Shown here piece by piece: positions 22,851 through 34,349 of a stretch of DNA of 64,000 nt. The stretch's first letter is position 1; every line of letters begins with the position of its first letter. The stretch comes from Paguma larvata (Eukaryota; Chordata; Mammalia; Carnivora; Viverridae). Below the pieces are notes generated by a model. That model ran no database searches, was not told the DNA's origin, and saw nothing but the letters and a program-made list of their open reading frames with translations. The translations under genes were made by a program, and so were the position numbers. Location of the stretch: positions 88,837,889 to 88,901,888 of the forward strand of contig CM057829.1 in NCBI GenBank assembly GCA_030068075.1, written 5' to 3'.

Positions 22851-23860
22851 TACCGATGGCAGGAAAAGACCAACGCAGCGAACGGAAAAGAATTTTCTTT
22901 AAAGATACGGGTCGCGAGCGGAGGAAAGTTGCTGATCCACGGCAATCGGAACAATCCTGGGAGTCTCTGGATATCAAATGCCGGCGGGACCCCTGAGGAG
23001 CCAGGCTTTTCTTCTGTTCGGCGCGACGCAGTCCGGGCCCCGGAAAATCGGCATCATAATCCCCGACGTTTGCTCTTCAGTCCCGCGGCATTTGAGGCGG
23101 CTCCCGGCCCCTTTGGGAAGAACGCGAATGCCGGACAACTCTTTCAGGCCACTGTGAAGACAACAGCATCAGAGCGTAAGAGATCTGCAGCTCCGCAATT
23201 ACTCATGCACTCGCCTGAATTCCGAAAAACGGCCGGTAGGGCCTCAGCGCGCCTGTCCAGGCTGGGCGTTTTTGTTTGTTTGCTTGCTTGCTTGCTTGTT
23301 TTATAAGAAATGGAGGAATCAACAGCGAGACTGAGCCTCCTGCAAATAACGCTCGCATTCTCTCCTCCAAGCCAGCCACATTCTCCAGCCCCCCTGGGAA
23401 GTTACCCAAACAACAAAATGCATATTTTTGAAGACCCTTAGAAGACCCTCAGTCGCTGGTCCCCGTGCCCGCGCCCAGGCCAGGCGCACGTCCCAGGAAA
23501 GCAGGTTTCCGCAAATCAGAATTCCTCCACAGCGCTGGGGCCTCCTTTCAGTCCCCCCACTTTGGCAGATCTGCAATTTGGCTACCTTTCTAACTTGGGT
23601 CTCAAGTCTCAAGGGTTCCTCAGAAAGTGGCGCTTATACATCAAGTCCCTCGGGACTCCCCAGGCGACCCAGGGCTCTCCCTGCCCAGTGGGGGCGGCAA
23701 CACGCCGGCACGGCAGCGCCCGGTTAACAGGTGGCACATTCACGACAGCCCCTCGCAGGCACTGAGAGCGGGGCGGTGGGAGGTGTCCCGGCCTCTCCCC
23801 CACCGCCATAGAGCTGCGGGTGCCTCTGGGCGGGCGCAAGGTGTCTTCCGTTTCACCTAC

Positions 23861-24125
23861 CTTCAGTCCCCGCTGACGGCAAAGGGTGCAGAGGCGCCCG
23901 CCTCTTAACTGTACTCATGCCTACCGTCCAACTCCGCTGGCCTCTCCGCTTTCCACCGGCAGAGAGGAGCAGAGCGCGCCCTGGCTCCCTTTTCTTTTCT
24001 TGGTCATGAATTGGGGGAGGTGTGCGTGGGAGAAGGAGGGGAATGCGGTCTTTGGGACGGGTGAGGTGGTTTTAGAATCCTCCTCCTCGGTAGTTGCTAC
24101 GAAGCCAGTATTATTCCTAATTGGA
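23861..24125 (-). other. SIM1: Candidate non-coding first exon of SIM1
   Basis: Read on the minus strand, GGACTGAAG|GTAGGTGAAAC is a near-ideal splice donor at 23861/23860. It lies about 265 bases downstream of a predicted start about 30 bases past a TATA box at 24151-24159. No long open frame begins here in line with exon 1, so it would be untranslated leader. The matching acceptor before the coding exon is not clear. This is inferred from signals only; the alternative is an unspliced start nearer 22.8 kb. Confidence 0.35.
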
Positions 24126-24150
24126 AGCCGAAAACGCCCCCCTGTAACTT

Positions 24151-24159
24151 CTTTATAGC
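24151..24159 (-). promoter_or_regulatory. SIM1: Candidate TATA box of SIM1
   Basis: The minus strand reads GCTATAAAG, a good TATA element, in CpG-rich DNA 1.4 kb upstream of the SIM1 start codon. Two CCAAT boxes lie about 85-125 bases upstream of it in the transcription direction, which is the usual spacing. A start would be expected near 24120-24130. Position and orientation fit SIM1; there is no transcript evidence. Confidence 0.45.
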
Positions 24160-24242
24160 TCACGGGGTTTAGCTTCAACTTCACTCCCGGGCTCCCTGTG
24201 TCCCGCCCACCCTTAATGCCACTCACGAACTTCCTCGCCTCC

Positions 24243-24281
24243 GATTGGCTCGGCTTGCCGCGAGGCGAGGCGCTCATTGGT
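24243..24281 (-). promoter_or_regulatory. Paired CCAAT boxes (NF-Y type) upstream of SIM1
   Basis: GATTGGC at 24243-24249 and CATTGGT at 24275-24281 are both CCAAT on the minus strand. They are 32 bases apart, near three helical turns and typical of paired NF-Y sites. Between them lies GCCGCGAGGCGAGGCG, and beyond the second is GAGTGACGCGAG, a CRE/AP-1-like sequence. Confidence 0.5.
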
Positions 24282-24299
24282 CGTCAGGACTGAGTGACG

Positions 24300-27200
24300 C
24301 GAGCACGCCCCGCATCACCCCCAGCGCGCCGCCGTTCCCGGCTCGCCTCTCTGCTCCCCGCGTGGCTGCAGCGCTCCTGACAAGCCCGGGCGCGGGTGTC
24401 GGCGCTGCCTCGCAGCTACAGCTGCTCCTGGCCTCCAGAGACCTCGCGGGTGTTGTGCAGGACCCTAGGCCCCTTCACTCCCAGGGATGGCGTGGCTGCG
24501 CACCCAGCCCAGAGCGCGGAGCCCACTGTGACCTGCGGGTCCGAAAGCAGCGGGCAGGCCGCGGAGGTCGGGCCAGGGGGCTGGGGCTCCAGGCGACAAG
24601 GCGGGAGTCGCCCAGACTGCGGGCGCAAGTGGCCCGGAGGCTGACCTGGCGACCGCGCCGTTCCCGTGGGCAAGTCGCGGGGCCCACTGCTTGCGCGGGG
24701 CCGGTGTTTACGTTTCCCTGAAACCACAGCGACCCTGCGTTCGTCGCCAGAGAAGATAATATATACCTGTCTTTAAGTTAATCCCAAAGAGGAGAGTCTT
24801 TTTCGAAATGGCTCGAGTTTGGGGGCTGATTTGTTCACCGTGGAAAGCTCAGCCGCGGAGTTGTCCTATGACAAGCAGATAGGGGACTCTGGGGGAAAGG
24901 AGGTTACATTTCAGGCCATAATAGAATCAGACAGAGTGGTTGATACAGAGATAGATATCTCAGACGGGAGCGAAGACTTCTTTGTTGGGTTTTGTTTCAG
25001 GAAACAAAAGGATATTTGAATATTCCTTGCATGAATAAATTTACAACATTCACAATTCCCCCAACATGACTCGTTTAACCAACGCTTGTAAGTATTATTG
25101 CTGACACGTTATATTGAAGAGACTCTCTAATTTGAATCGCCTTTTTTTTTCTGTCATGCGAGGGAAGACAACACGGAGAAACGGGATAAAGTTGATTTGC
25201 CCCCCCCCCAATAATGACGAATCACTCCGTACAAATGCGATTCCCCGCTTCTTTTTTGGTGCTGATGGTGACCACTGATTCTTCTCCCAGGGGTACACCT
25301 GGGAACAGCTGTTTCATTGAGGACAAAAGACAGAACACCAGTAACGTGGCACTCGTCCTCTTATTTGTGGCAATAATTGCCGCCGAGAAAACACACTCTG
25401 AAGAGGGGTAGGTGCCATTTTTTTCTGATATTCGGAACAACTTTAAGAGGGTTTGTTCAGAAATGCAGACATCTGCCACCTCCTTGCCGCCCGATGGCAG
25501 TAAGCTCGTAGGACGGCAGCAGGAGCTTTCTGGAGCTGTTTACACATCTGGGAAACACCTGGCAAGGAGAGGTGAACGGACAGAAAGAATAAGAAAAAAC
25601 TAAACAAAGATTTTATAGGTGTTTCAAAACTGGCATCTAGTTAATGGGGTCTAATTTAGAAGGAGCCCTTCCCTCAGAGGCTGCAGCCACTTAGAGACCT
25701 GGCCCTGGGAGGGTTCGGACCACCAAGTGATGAGCTCCTACCAAGAGACGAGTAAGAATAGAGAGAGATGTACTGTGGCTCTCTCCTACACGACATTCCA
25801 GAAAGACCAGATAAAATGAAGTTAATTACTGCGTGTAAACAGAAAAGGTGTGTGTTTGCGGAGGGTGAAAAAAACCCCTTCCGTGACCCTTCTACCCGGG
25901 ACCCCCAATCTGGGCAGATCTTACTGGTAAGCAACGGCACTTTAGGGGGTAAGAAGAAGTTTTCTATTCCGACCGTATTCTGGAAAGAATTTCGGTTAAG
26001 TTAGTGGTCACTGTAAACCCTACCTCTCCTTCAAACAGCGCGCAGGTGTGTTAGTGCTTCATAAGGGTCTGAAACGCTTGCCCGCGGCAGACACACCCGG
26101 GGGAGTCAGGGGGTGCCGGCTCCCCGTGCACAGCGCGTTTCCCCGGAAGAAAGGCAATATTTCGCCTTCGGAAGCAAAATGGGTAAAACGAGGGTGTAAG
26201 TTTTCACACCAAAGGTAACATCCTGGGGGGCCAAGCGGGCTGTTCCAGCGTCCCGGGGAAGCTCAGAAGTCGATGAACCGAGTAGATGTTTAATAAACGA
26301 AGCGAATGCGCTGCCATGTGGTGACGGCCCCCCTCGCTAAGTCCTCCGCACACAACTGTCTGAGCCGCGTTTACCGAGTGAGAGAATTAGCATGGCGACG
26401 TAACACCTGTTTTTCTAATCTTTGAACCTCGGCTGAAGCCGGAATGCGGCTCCTGCTTGCCCTCCCCCGCCAGGGCCCGGGACCCGGCCTCGCACCCTCC
26501 CGGCGACCCCTCCCGCCGGCCCTGCAGGAGCATCGGGCCAGCGAGGGGCGTGAACCTGGCACCGCAGGTGCCTCCCACGTGTTCGGAAAATTTGCGTTCG
26601 CTTCTAGCGTGAGAAATTTTAAATTAATTTCTTGAGTTTAAGAAGCTAGCCCTACCTACCTCTTTGCCAAAGTAAGGGGGAAAGCCCCGGAAAAGAAGAA
26701 GATGGGCGCACGGCCACCAACACCAAACAAATCTTTAGAGCGTCTAGGCCTCTGCCTCCTCGCACTGCTATCTCAAAATGTAGCCCTCTGGCCCTAGGGC
26801 ACTGTCTACGCAACCCCGGAACGTAATCCGAAAACGGGAAGAAACCAGAGCAGATCTAGAAACAAACATCCTCCTCCTACCCTCGACCGAGGAGGGCAAA
26901 CAGCCTAGAGTAACCGCGGCGTTGCACCCCTGGGAGTCTCTTCTACCTCCGGGGCGACTCTGGATGCTGCCGGCACGGAGCCCTCCCTAAGCCGGCTCCG
27001 ACACCAAGACCCAGGCTGCCCAAGGCTCTAGACTCGGGGGAAGGCGTGCCGACCGTGGCTGATCTGAGAACCAACGCGCCTGTGCGTGCGGAGTCCTGAG
27101 CTCTGCGCGCTCCCGGAGCCACAAGGAGGGGGCCTCCGAGGGCCGCCGGACCCCTCCGAACATCGGGCAAAGTCCAAACTAGAGAAGCTAAACTTTTGGG

Positions 27201-28237
27201 CTGGAAAGAACCAGAACATCCAGCGGAATTCCAGTGCAAACTGCCGAGCTGGGTTTCAGTGTAGCGGCTCCCACCCGGGCGCATTGTGACGCTGACCTTG
27301 CCCGGGCACAGACTTCTGTCCTGCCTTTAGGTAACTCTTTTCTGCGCCTAGCTGCTCGAGTATCTCAGCAAAACTAGAGTGATTTCTGTCTCCCCTTCCT
27401 CATTCCCATAACACACTTTTTTTGTTTCATTTTGTTTTGTTTTTACAGACTGCTAGGAACGCATCCATGCACTTCTACACGCCTCCACATCACATATACA
27501 CAATGGTGTAAAGCGCACAGGCACGGATTTTGCTCATTGGTCAAGGTCAAGATGAATGCTGTGCTTGTAATCAAGATGCAAAATCTGAAGATGGTCACTT
27601 GAATATCTCAGTATGTTATAACCAGATGCTCATTCTCTATACTGAGAAGGAGAATTTAGGGGAATACTAACATTTTTCTTATTCCACGTATGTAAGTGAA
27701 TCCTACTCTAGCCCCATTTTATTATCACATTCAGGCATTCTGATGTTGAGGCACAAAAAAGGGCCCCTTACAACCTCGACCGGATGGGACAACAAAGAAT
27801 AGAAGGAACCTCAAAAAAAAATCCATGTTTAATATTTTAAAAATTTACAGTATAATGCACTTATCTGATCAGGAAGTTTTGGAAAGTATAAGATATTTTA
27901 TGCAAAACAAAATAGCCTTTTTCCTAGATACTGCTTCTCAGGCACATAACTGAATTGACCATTGAAATGTCTAAAAATTGGCTTCAATGGTTGCATATTT
28001 AAGATGAAAGAAAGAGAAAGGAAAGGAAAGGAAAGGAGAGGAGAGGAGAGGAGAAGAAAAGAAAAGGAAAGGAAAGAAAAAAGAAAAAGTCACCAACCTA
28101 AAAAGTGACAGTGATGGATATTAGGTAGTTTCTCTAAGTATTCTGGATAATATTTTCCACCCAGATTTTGAAACCATAGTCTAATAGAACCTTGAGTTTA
28201 TCACTGCGAAACAAAAGTACTTCTTAAACTGTGCACT
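24300..28237. other. GC-rich upstream flank of SIM1, no recognised gene
   Basis: Upstream of the promoter. CpG-rich patches at 24300-24720, 26040-26130, 26320-26600 and 26790-27330 alternate with AT-rich unique DNA (24760-25240, 27350-27980). No SINE, LINE or coding exon recognised. A GA-rich run (28005-28090) lies near its end. Open frames here are short, overlap on both strands, and look like chance. Confidence 0.75.
28005..28090. repeat. Purine-rich (GGAAA)n-type low-complexity tract
   Basis: Runs such as GGAAAGGAAAGGAAAGG and GGAGAGGAGAGGAG, almost entirely A and G on the plus strand. Confidence 0.9.
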
Positions 28238-28255
28238 TTTTTTTTATTAAGGATT

Positions 28256-28287
<32 letters not shown>

Positions 28288-28392
28288 TTATTTATTTATT
28301 TTTTGAAGTAATCGCTACACCCAACGTGGGGCTCCAACTCACAACCCGGAGATGAAGAATCCCCAGCTCCACTGACTGCACCAGCCAGGGCC
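28238..28392 (-). mobile_element. Older carnivore tRNA-derived SINE (antisense)
   Basis: Starts with a T-run and (TTTA)n tail complement (28255-28305), then AACGTGGGGCTCCAACTCAC (a degraded B-box complement) and ends CTGACTGCACCAGCCAGGGC. This is the antisense order of a CAN-type SINE, more diverged than the feliform copies downstream. Confidence 0.75.
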
Positions 28393-28547
28393 CGATACTG
28401 CACGCTTTAAAACAAATGTTATTATTCAAACATTAATAGTAGCTAGAAAACTGACGCTGCGCATTCTGAGGACAGGAGCGGGTGGCTGCCTGCCCGTCAA
28501 CAGAGAGAGTTTTTACACTTCTTCCTTCCGGAAATTGAGCTGGGGGT

Positions 28548-28548
<1 letters not shown>

Positions 28549-28602
<54 letters not shown>
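28549..28602. repeat. (GT)27 microsatellite
   Basis: An uninterrupted run of 27 GT units. Long and pure, so likely polymorphic. It lies about 4.4 kb upstream of the predicted SIM1 start. Confidence 0.98.
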
Positions 28603-28604
<2 letters not shown>

Positions 28605-28699
28605 CGGCACAGCTGGGCACGCGAGCACCATCAAAATGTCCAAGAGCTGAAGATGAATGTTGGTTTGTGACTTTGGGTTAAAAGACACTTTGATTCCTC

Positions 28700-30290
28700 A
28701 ATCAGAGTTTTCAGATTTCAGGCCAAAACATGCTCTCTTGCACTTCAGGAGCTCAGCGCCAGCGGGGGGCTGGAGAGCTGGTGACCAATAGGCGGAGGGG
28801 GGCGCGGAGTGGGGGTAGACTGCGGGGGTTGGGGGGCAGGACCGGCGAAAGAGAGCCGACTGGAGTCAGTGGCCTCCAAAAGGATGAGCGGCCTCAGAAC
28901 AGGGTGGGTTCAGAGGGCGTGTGATTCACCCTCCTTGGGCTTTGAGAGCCATTGGATTAGGCTTCTGCGGAGTTTCCCCTTCTCTGAGACCCAGCTTTGC
29001 CTCTATTCCCTGGTACCTATGACCCCCGGGACTCTGCTGGGAGCGCTTGAAGAGGAACCCCTAGCCCTGCGCTCTCTAGTGGGTAAGGCATTCTCGTGAG
29101 GTGCTCCCCTTAATCCGTAACAAATGACCGGCTTCCGGACCTGGCCAAGCCTCAGGGTCACCTAGGGTGGGAGGTGGTGACAGAATGTGGCTTTAAAAAT
29201 AGGGACTTTCGGGCGCCATTCCGATTTAGAAATTGGAAATCCCTGTTGGACTATGGAGTTGACATTCCGTAAATTGTGGGAGGGGAGAGGGTGGTCCAAC
29301 AAGACAGCTCTGAGAGTTGCAGGAGCAGGAATGAGAACGAACTCAGAGTGAGGGGCGCGGGCACCACCTCCCACCGGGCGGTGAGGGTGGCGGGACCCAT
29401 TAGGAGACGCCTGGGCTTAACTCCGCCAGGGCTCCGCCCAACAGAAATTGCTGCGTCTCACCTCTGGGCCCCCGGGGACCTGGGAATCTGCCCTTGAAAT
29501 TCTGGGCACTCTTGCTTCTAAGTGGGAGGTTTGGGAACTTGAGCTTGCATTGGAATTGCCTGGAGGGCCTGTTAAAACACAGGTCGCTGGTCTCCATTCT
29601 CAGAAGAACTGGTCTGGGACCCAATAAGTTGATTTTCTAAGAAGTTCCCAGGTGAGAACCACTGCTTTAGTCTGCTTTTTCTCAGCTTGTCTTTGGAGAA
29701 GACCTTCTGGAAGGGAAAGACTTAAAGTGATAGTCTTGTGCCAAGTAGGACCTTGAACATATGGTATAAAATGATGTGACTGGTTGAGGGTACAGGGGTC
29801 AGGCTCACAGCTGTGAGGGGTGGGGTCCCTGAAGATAGGTCATTAGGACGTCCCTTAGGAAAGAGAATGATGGCCTCAGGATGAAGGAAAAGAGGTCCAG
29901 GAACCCAGCCAGGCTGCTCTCCAGTGGGGAGTTTGGCCTCAGGAGCACAGGGAAGTGCCCAGGGCATCCCCAGTTGGATCCAGGGTGTCAGGGTTCTAGC
30001 TGGGCCCCAGAGAGGAAGTTCAAAGACTTTGTGTCCATCAGCCAGGAGTAGGGCATATTGGAGATAAAGCAGATAAGCTTTGGTTCTCCTTTTGGCCCAG
30101 AAACTTCAGTTCCCCAATTTTGCCAGAGTATTTAAACATAAAGGGCCCAAGATGTGTGTGGTGCTGGTGCAGAAGAACTGCTATGAAGACCAAGCAGATG
30201 CATCTTTGGGCTACCAGTTAGTGTCCACTGCTGTACAACTACTTAATTTCTTATTATCGTCTAGAGTTGTTTATGCATGTTCAAGCAAAC
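28700..30290. other. Intergenic, moderately GC-rich, no recognised gene
   Basis: 28730-29480 is GC-rich with scattered CpG; 29480-29670 holds a MER5A-like element; the rest is unique-looking. Short open frames here have no recognisable features. Confidence 0.7.
29525..29670. mobile_element. MER5A-like hAT DNA transposon remnant
   Basis: GCATTGGAATTGCCTGGAGG, GCCTGTTAAAACACAGGTCG, AAGAAGTTCCCAGGTGAGAA and CCACTGCTT follow MER5A order. Non-coding and old. Confidence 0.75.
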
Positions 30291-30299
30291 ATTAAGATT

Positions 30300-30830
30300 G
30301 ATATTTTATATATTGTTCACCTTGATATTTTCACTCTCCACGACAGCTTCCTTATGTTTTCTTTCTTAAACATCCGTATAGCATTCCATTTTGAGAACAT
30401 ACCACTGTAATTTATTTAACCTGTCACTCACCTGAGGGTAGTTAGGTTGTTTCCCATCATTGCTATTGAAAATCATGAGCAATGGATAACACTGCCTAGC
30501 TGTCATTTACCTGTGGACAATTGTAGCAACAGGACAGATTTCCAAAAGTGGAGTTGCTAGGTGGGGGGTATGTGGATTGGTACTCCTAATAGATATTAAC
30601 TAATTGCCCTCCAGCAAGAGTTGTGCCAATTAACACTCTTGCCAGCAGCGTGTGAGGGTGACTGTTTCCCCTAGCCTTGCAATGAAGCACATTATAACTT
30701 TTTGCTTTCTTTCTTTTTTCTTGGCCAATCTGATAGGTGAAAAAAAAAAAACCAGTCTATTTTTGTTTTTCTCTAATTATAGAGGTTGAACATCTTTTCA
30801 TACCCTAAGGGCCTTTTGAATTTCTCTCCT
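30300..30830 (-). mobile_element. Old L1 (L1M-type) fragment, antisense
   Basis: AGTGGAGTTGCTAGGTGGGG and AATTGCCCTCCAGCAAGAG, then CACTCTTGCCAGCAGCGTGT, are the complement of the L1 ORF2 3' portion in order. Diverged, no intact frame. Confidence 0.7.
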
Positions 30831-32390
30831 GTGAATTAACCTTCCAGAAACACTTGAAAGTGGGACCCTCTTGGCTCTGAAGTGAGTTAAGTTCCCTGGA
30901 CAGGAAGAAAAGCTCCACTTGGCTTTTAACCGAAATGAGGCTTTCTTGCACCCCTGGTGGAGAAATACAGGGTCAAGGTTCTAGCCTCATCTACCAACAT
31001 TTTCCCTCGTATGAAATACTTAATACCCTTTAATGCAAAACATAGAAGATAAATATGCAAATATAATTGAAATGTGTCTTCATCTAACAGATCTCCCGAC
31101 TAATTATAATCAATTATATTGTACATATGTTAAAAATAGTGGCTAATTTATGGATTCTGTATGTTTTGAAATTCAGTTCTCCCAAGTTGATATTTGATCA
31201 ACCTGTTTCTGTGTTTCACCTACAAACACATGGGGACTTTACCACAAAAACAGCTCAAGCGTTAACATATGTCAGCCAATCACTTCTCATGATTTAAACA
31301 AATAACTTGGAGGAAACAGGGGATAGCTGCATCCTGGCAGTCGTTTCGCAGGAGGAAAAGCTGTAATGGTCTGGTTAAAAATCTAAGTGGGATGATACAT
31401 AGGAGAAAACAGAAGAAAATGAGTGTACTGCAAATGTGCAGCCTGCGGTGGTTTAGATCTACTTTGATATTTATTTTCACTCCTGGAGATCTGATAACTT
31501 GTTTGTGAAGATGCATGTCATATGACAAGCCATCAGATATTCTCCCTGAATAATCAGAAGTCACAGGAAAGAAACCATGGTGGCAATGTGATTTTTCACT
31601 CAAAACCAGACAGCAAGACAAGTGTGTGTTAAAGCCGAGATCAAGTCTCCTTAAAAATTTTAATTTCTTATTCATTTTCGGGCTTGAGTGTATTAGAATT
31701 ATAACACCTAGTTTTATGTCAGGTGGCTCTCTCTCGCTTTCTCTCTCCCTGTGCCCCTCTCCCTACCGTAAGACATGATAATCAGAAACTATTCCAGCAG
31801 GAGGAGCTGGTTTAGAAACAAATGGATTCCATGGCAACTCCTGACTCCACATGACTTCTAATAACCGGCGTTTCGGTTGGAAATTGTCTATGTGATATTC
31901 TGTCCAACACTGGTGGTTATGTGGGGTTTTCCCTGGTTTACATCTCAGAAACTGTCTTAACCTCCGATTTCATGAATAAGCCTCAGCGACGGTGTCACCA
32001 CCTGTAACCATGATGCGGCCAGTGAATTGACAAATGTTCCTGGTTCCAATTTTCAGACTCGCTGACAGAGATGAACACTGAATGAGAACTGTCCAGAGCT
32101 GGTGTCACATAGTGTAGAAACTCTGGGAAGTGTGTCCCATGGCAAATTGGACACAGAGAGTCAAATGTTCTCATTCAACTCAAGAGAATGCATGCCTCAG
32201 GCCCCCAACAGCAGGTCAGGAGCGTTGACCTGAGAGTCACAGAGCACTGCATTGGAGAGGAAGACTGAAGGGGGACAAAGCTAGCCAGAGTCCTCTGTTC
32301 CTCATTAAAGAAAAACAAAATAGTCTGAGCTTGTCCTAGAGGTGAGTGATCTGCTGGCCTCACAGAGTATTGGCATTGTAGTGGTGACTA
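30830..32390. other. Intergenic, unique-looking sequence
   Basis: No repeat family recognised. 31030-31160 is AT-rich with an octamer (ATGCAAAT, 31055-31062) and homeodomain-type sites. A 131-codon open frame on the minus strand (31280-31675) has no recognisable domain and is not called. Confidence 0.6.
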
Positions 32391-32484
32391 AAGGAAGGAA
32401 GGAAGGAAGGAAGGAAGGAAGGAAGGAAGGAAGGAAGGAAGGAAGGAAGGAAGGAAGGAAGGGAGAAAGGAAGGAAGGAAGGAA
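32391..32484. repeat. (GGAA)n microsatellite
   Basis: About 17 GGAA units without interruption, then GGGAGAAA and three or four more. GGAA is the ETS-family core, so such runs can bind ETS proteins, but here it is probably a simple repeat. Confidence 0.97.
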
Positions 32485-32778
32485 CTTGGAACAGGATGGG
32501 TTTGTAAAATGTCCTAAGTGTTTTACAGTTTTTGCTGTGACCCAGGGAAAAATGTGTCACAAAAGCATCAAGAGATTCCTCTCAGAAACGCTGGAAGTCA
32601 GTGATGGAGTCAGTACAAAGCTGAGGAGGAGCCGAGCTTTGGTTCCTTATGTTTGAGAGATCCTGGGTCCCGCTAGGGAGGTTGTGCCATACCTGGGCAG
32701 GCCAAGCCTGAAATTTAGCCATGACTCAGTCCTATGCCCTACCCAGAGAGGGTACCTTTTTATGACTTTCAGCAAATC

Positions 32779-32978
32779 GGGGTGCCTGGGTGGCTCAGGC
32801 GGTTAAGTGTCCAACTTCGGGTCAGGTCGTGATCTCATGGTTTGTGAGTTCGAGCCCCATGTCCGGCTCTGTGCTGACAGCTCAGAGCCTGGAGCCTGCT
32901 TCAGGTTCTGTGTCTCGCTCTCTCTGCTCCTCTCCCCTTCCCCAAAATAAATAAAAATTTAAAAAATTAAAAAAAAAA
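32779..32978 (+). mobile_element. Feliform tRNA-derived SINE
   Basis: Begins GGGGTGCCTGGGTGGCTCAG; B box GAGTTCGAGCCCC; then the GTGCTGACAGCTCAGAGCC block, CT-rich stretch, AATAAATAAA and poly-A. Imperfect flanking duplication ACTTTCAGCAAA / ACTTTCGCCAAA at 32765-32776 and 32979-32990. Confidence 0.95.
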
Positions 32979-33241
32979 CTTTCGCCAAAGCACTATATGA
33001 TGTAATGCTCACCCTGCCAACTCTACCCTCCTTATTGATTCTAGGCCTGTGTGGCAAATGTCAAGGAATGTTTATCACGATGCCCTGGAAATAATTATTC
33101 AGGGGCTTCAGTGGTTAATGAGTGACCAGCAAATCATGCTTTATTTCAGAGGACTGTAAGACTGGAAATGACCCAGCAAATTTGCTTAGCGAGGGAATGT
33201 TCCAGAGAAAGTGGGAGAGTGAAAAAAGAATGTTACTTTGA

Positions 33242-33242
33242 T

Positions 33243-33273
<31 letters not shown>

Positions 33274-33275
33274 AA
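33242..33275. repeat. (GA)n low-complexity tract
   Basis: AGAGAGAGAGAGAAAGAGAG-type run. No SINE body attached. Confidence 0.9.
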
Positions 33276-34107
33276 AAGGAGCATGTGCAGATGGGAGGCA
33301 TTGAAGGAACAGTTTACAAAAAAGTTGACATCAACATACACAAAGTAGTTTGAGAATCTATTGACCAAATTCAGGGGGAAATGCTTTAATATAGCTGAAT
33401 ATATTTATTTTAAACCTGTCGTTACTAATCAATTTGTTTATGCATTTTTTAAAAAAATTACTTTTGAAAAATCATGCTTCTAGGACTAATTGGAAATTTG
33501 AGGAAGACTGTAAACCCACTAATATCCAATACCAGTGATCCAGTGGTCAGTAAGGACCTTCACATCTTTCTAGAATGAGCTGAAACCTAACCAATGAGAC
33601 CGGGTTGGAATCACCTGTGCAGTGAGTAGACTGTAGAAGGCACTCCGTGGAGGGGAGGCTCACCCAATTCTTACTTGCTCTACCATTTCAGCATGGAAAG
33701 AGTTCATTGGAACTTCCATGGCTTTGGCATCCTCAGCATTCTTATGAGGAGGGAGACAGTTGACAGTTCTCCAAGTTTCCAAAGGGAAGGCTGAAGAACA
33801 GAGAGCTGAGTACCTTCCCCAGATCGCACAGGAATAATGTTCACCCAATTAAGGATTTCCAGACTTTCCCTTGAAGATGTGATTCTTTTAGAAAAAGGCC
33901 AAGTAAAAATGTGTGTTGAAAATAAAAAGAAAAAAAGAAAGAGTAAACCAAGGGGCAGATATCTCCATGAAATCAAGAGAGGAGACACATCTCTGGGCTG
34001 AAAGAAGAGGTGCTTACTAGCAGGATTTCTTTTTGAAAGTTTTCTTAACCATTTATTTTGAAATAATTATGGATTTACAAGAAGTTGCAAAGAAATGCAC
34101 AGGGAAG

Positions 34108-34327
34108 GGGCGCCTGGGTGGCTCAGTTGGTTAAGCGGCCGACTTCAGCTCAGGTCATGATCTCACGGTCTGTGAGTTCGAGCCCCGCATCGGGCTCTGT
34201 GCTGATGGCTCAGAGCCTGGAGCCTGCTTCAGATTCTGTATCTCCCTCTCTCTCTGCCCTTCCCCTGCTCATACTCTGTCTCTATGTCTCTCAAAAATAA
34301 ATAAATGTTAAAAAAATTAAAAAAAAA
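34108..34327 (+). mobile_element. Feliform tRNA-derived SINE with target duplication
   Basis: Complete copy: A box TGGCTCAGTTGGTTAAGC, B box GAGTTCGAGCCCC, CT-rich stretch, poly-A. Flanked by a perfect 19-base repeat (AAAGAAATGCACAGGGAAG) at 34089-34107 and 34328-34346, so a fairly recent insertion. Confidence 0.97.
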
Positions 34328-34349
34328 AAAGAAATGCACAGGGAAGTCT

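Larger units (their letters stand above)
22860..24760. promoter_or_regulatory. SIM1: CpG-rich promoter domain of SIM1
   Basis: CpG dinucleotides are frequent through 22880-23250, 23450-23950 and especially 24230-24700, in contrast to the AT-rich stretches either side. It covers the region upstream of exon 1, the candidate TATA and CCAAT elements, and GC-rich flanking DNA. Boundaries are by eye. Developmental transcription-factor genes such as SIM1 usually carry Polycomb-marked CpG islands here (family knowledge). Confidence 0.7.

Noticed and set aside
24245..24721. 158-codon open frame upstream of SIM1
   Set aside because: Starts inside the CCAAT region of a CpG-rich promoter; proline/arginine/alanine-rich composition is a GC artefact.
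31280..31675. 131-codon open frame on the minus strand
   Set aside because: No domain or known homologue by eye; lies in possible regulatory DNA.
32360..32656. Open frames through the GGAA repeat
   Set aside because: Translated microsatellite (repeated Lys-Glu-Gly-Arg or Phe-Leu-Pro-Ser), not protein.
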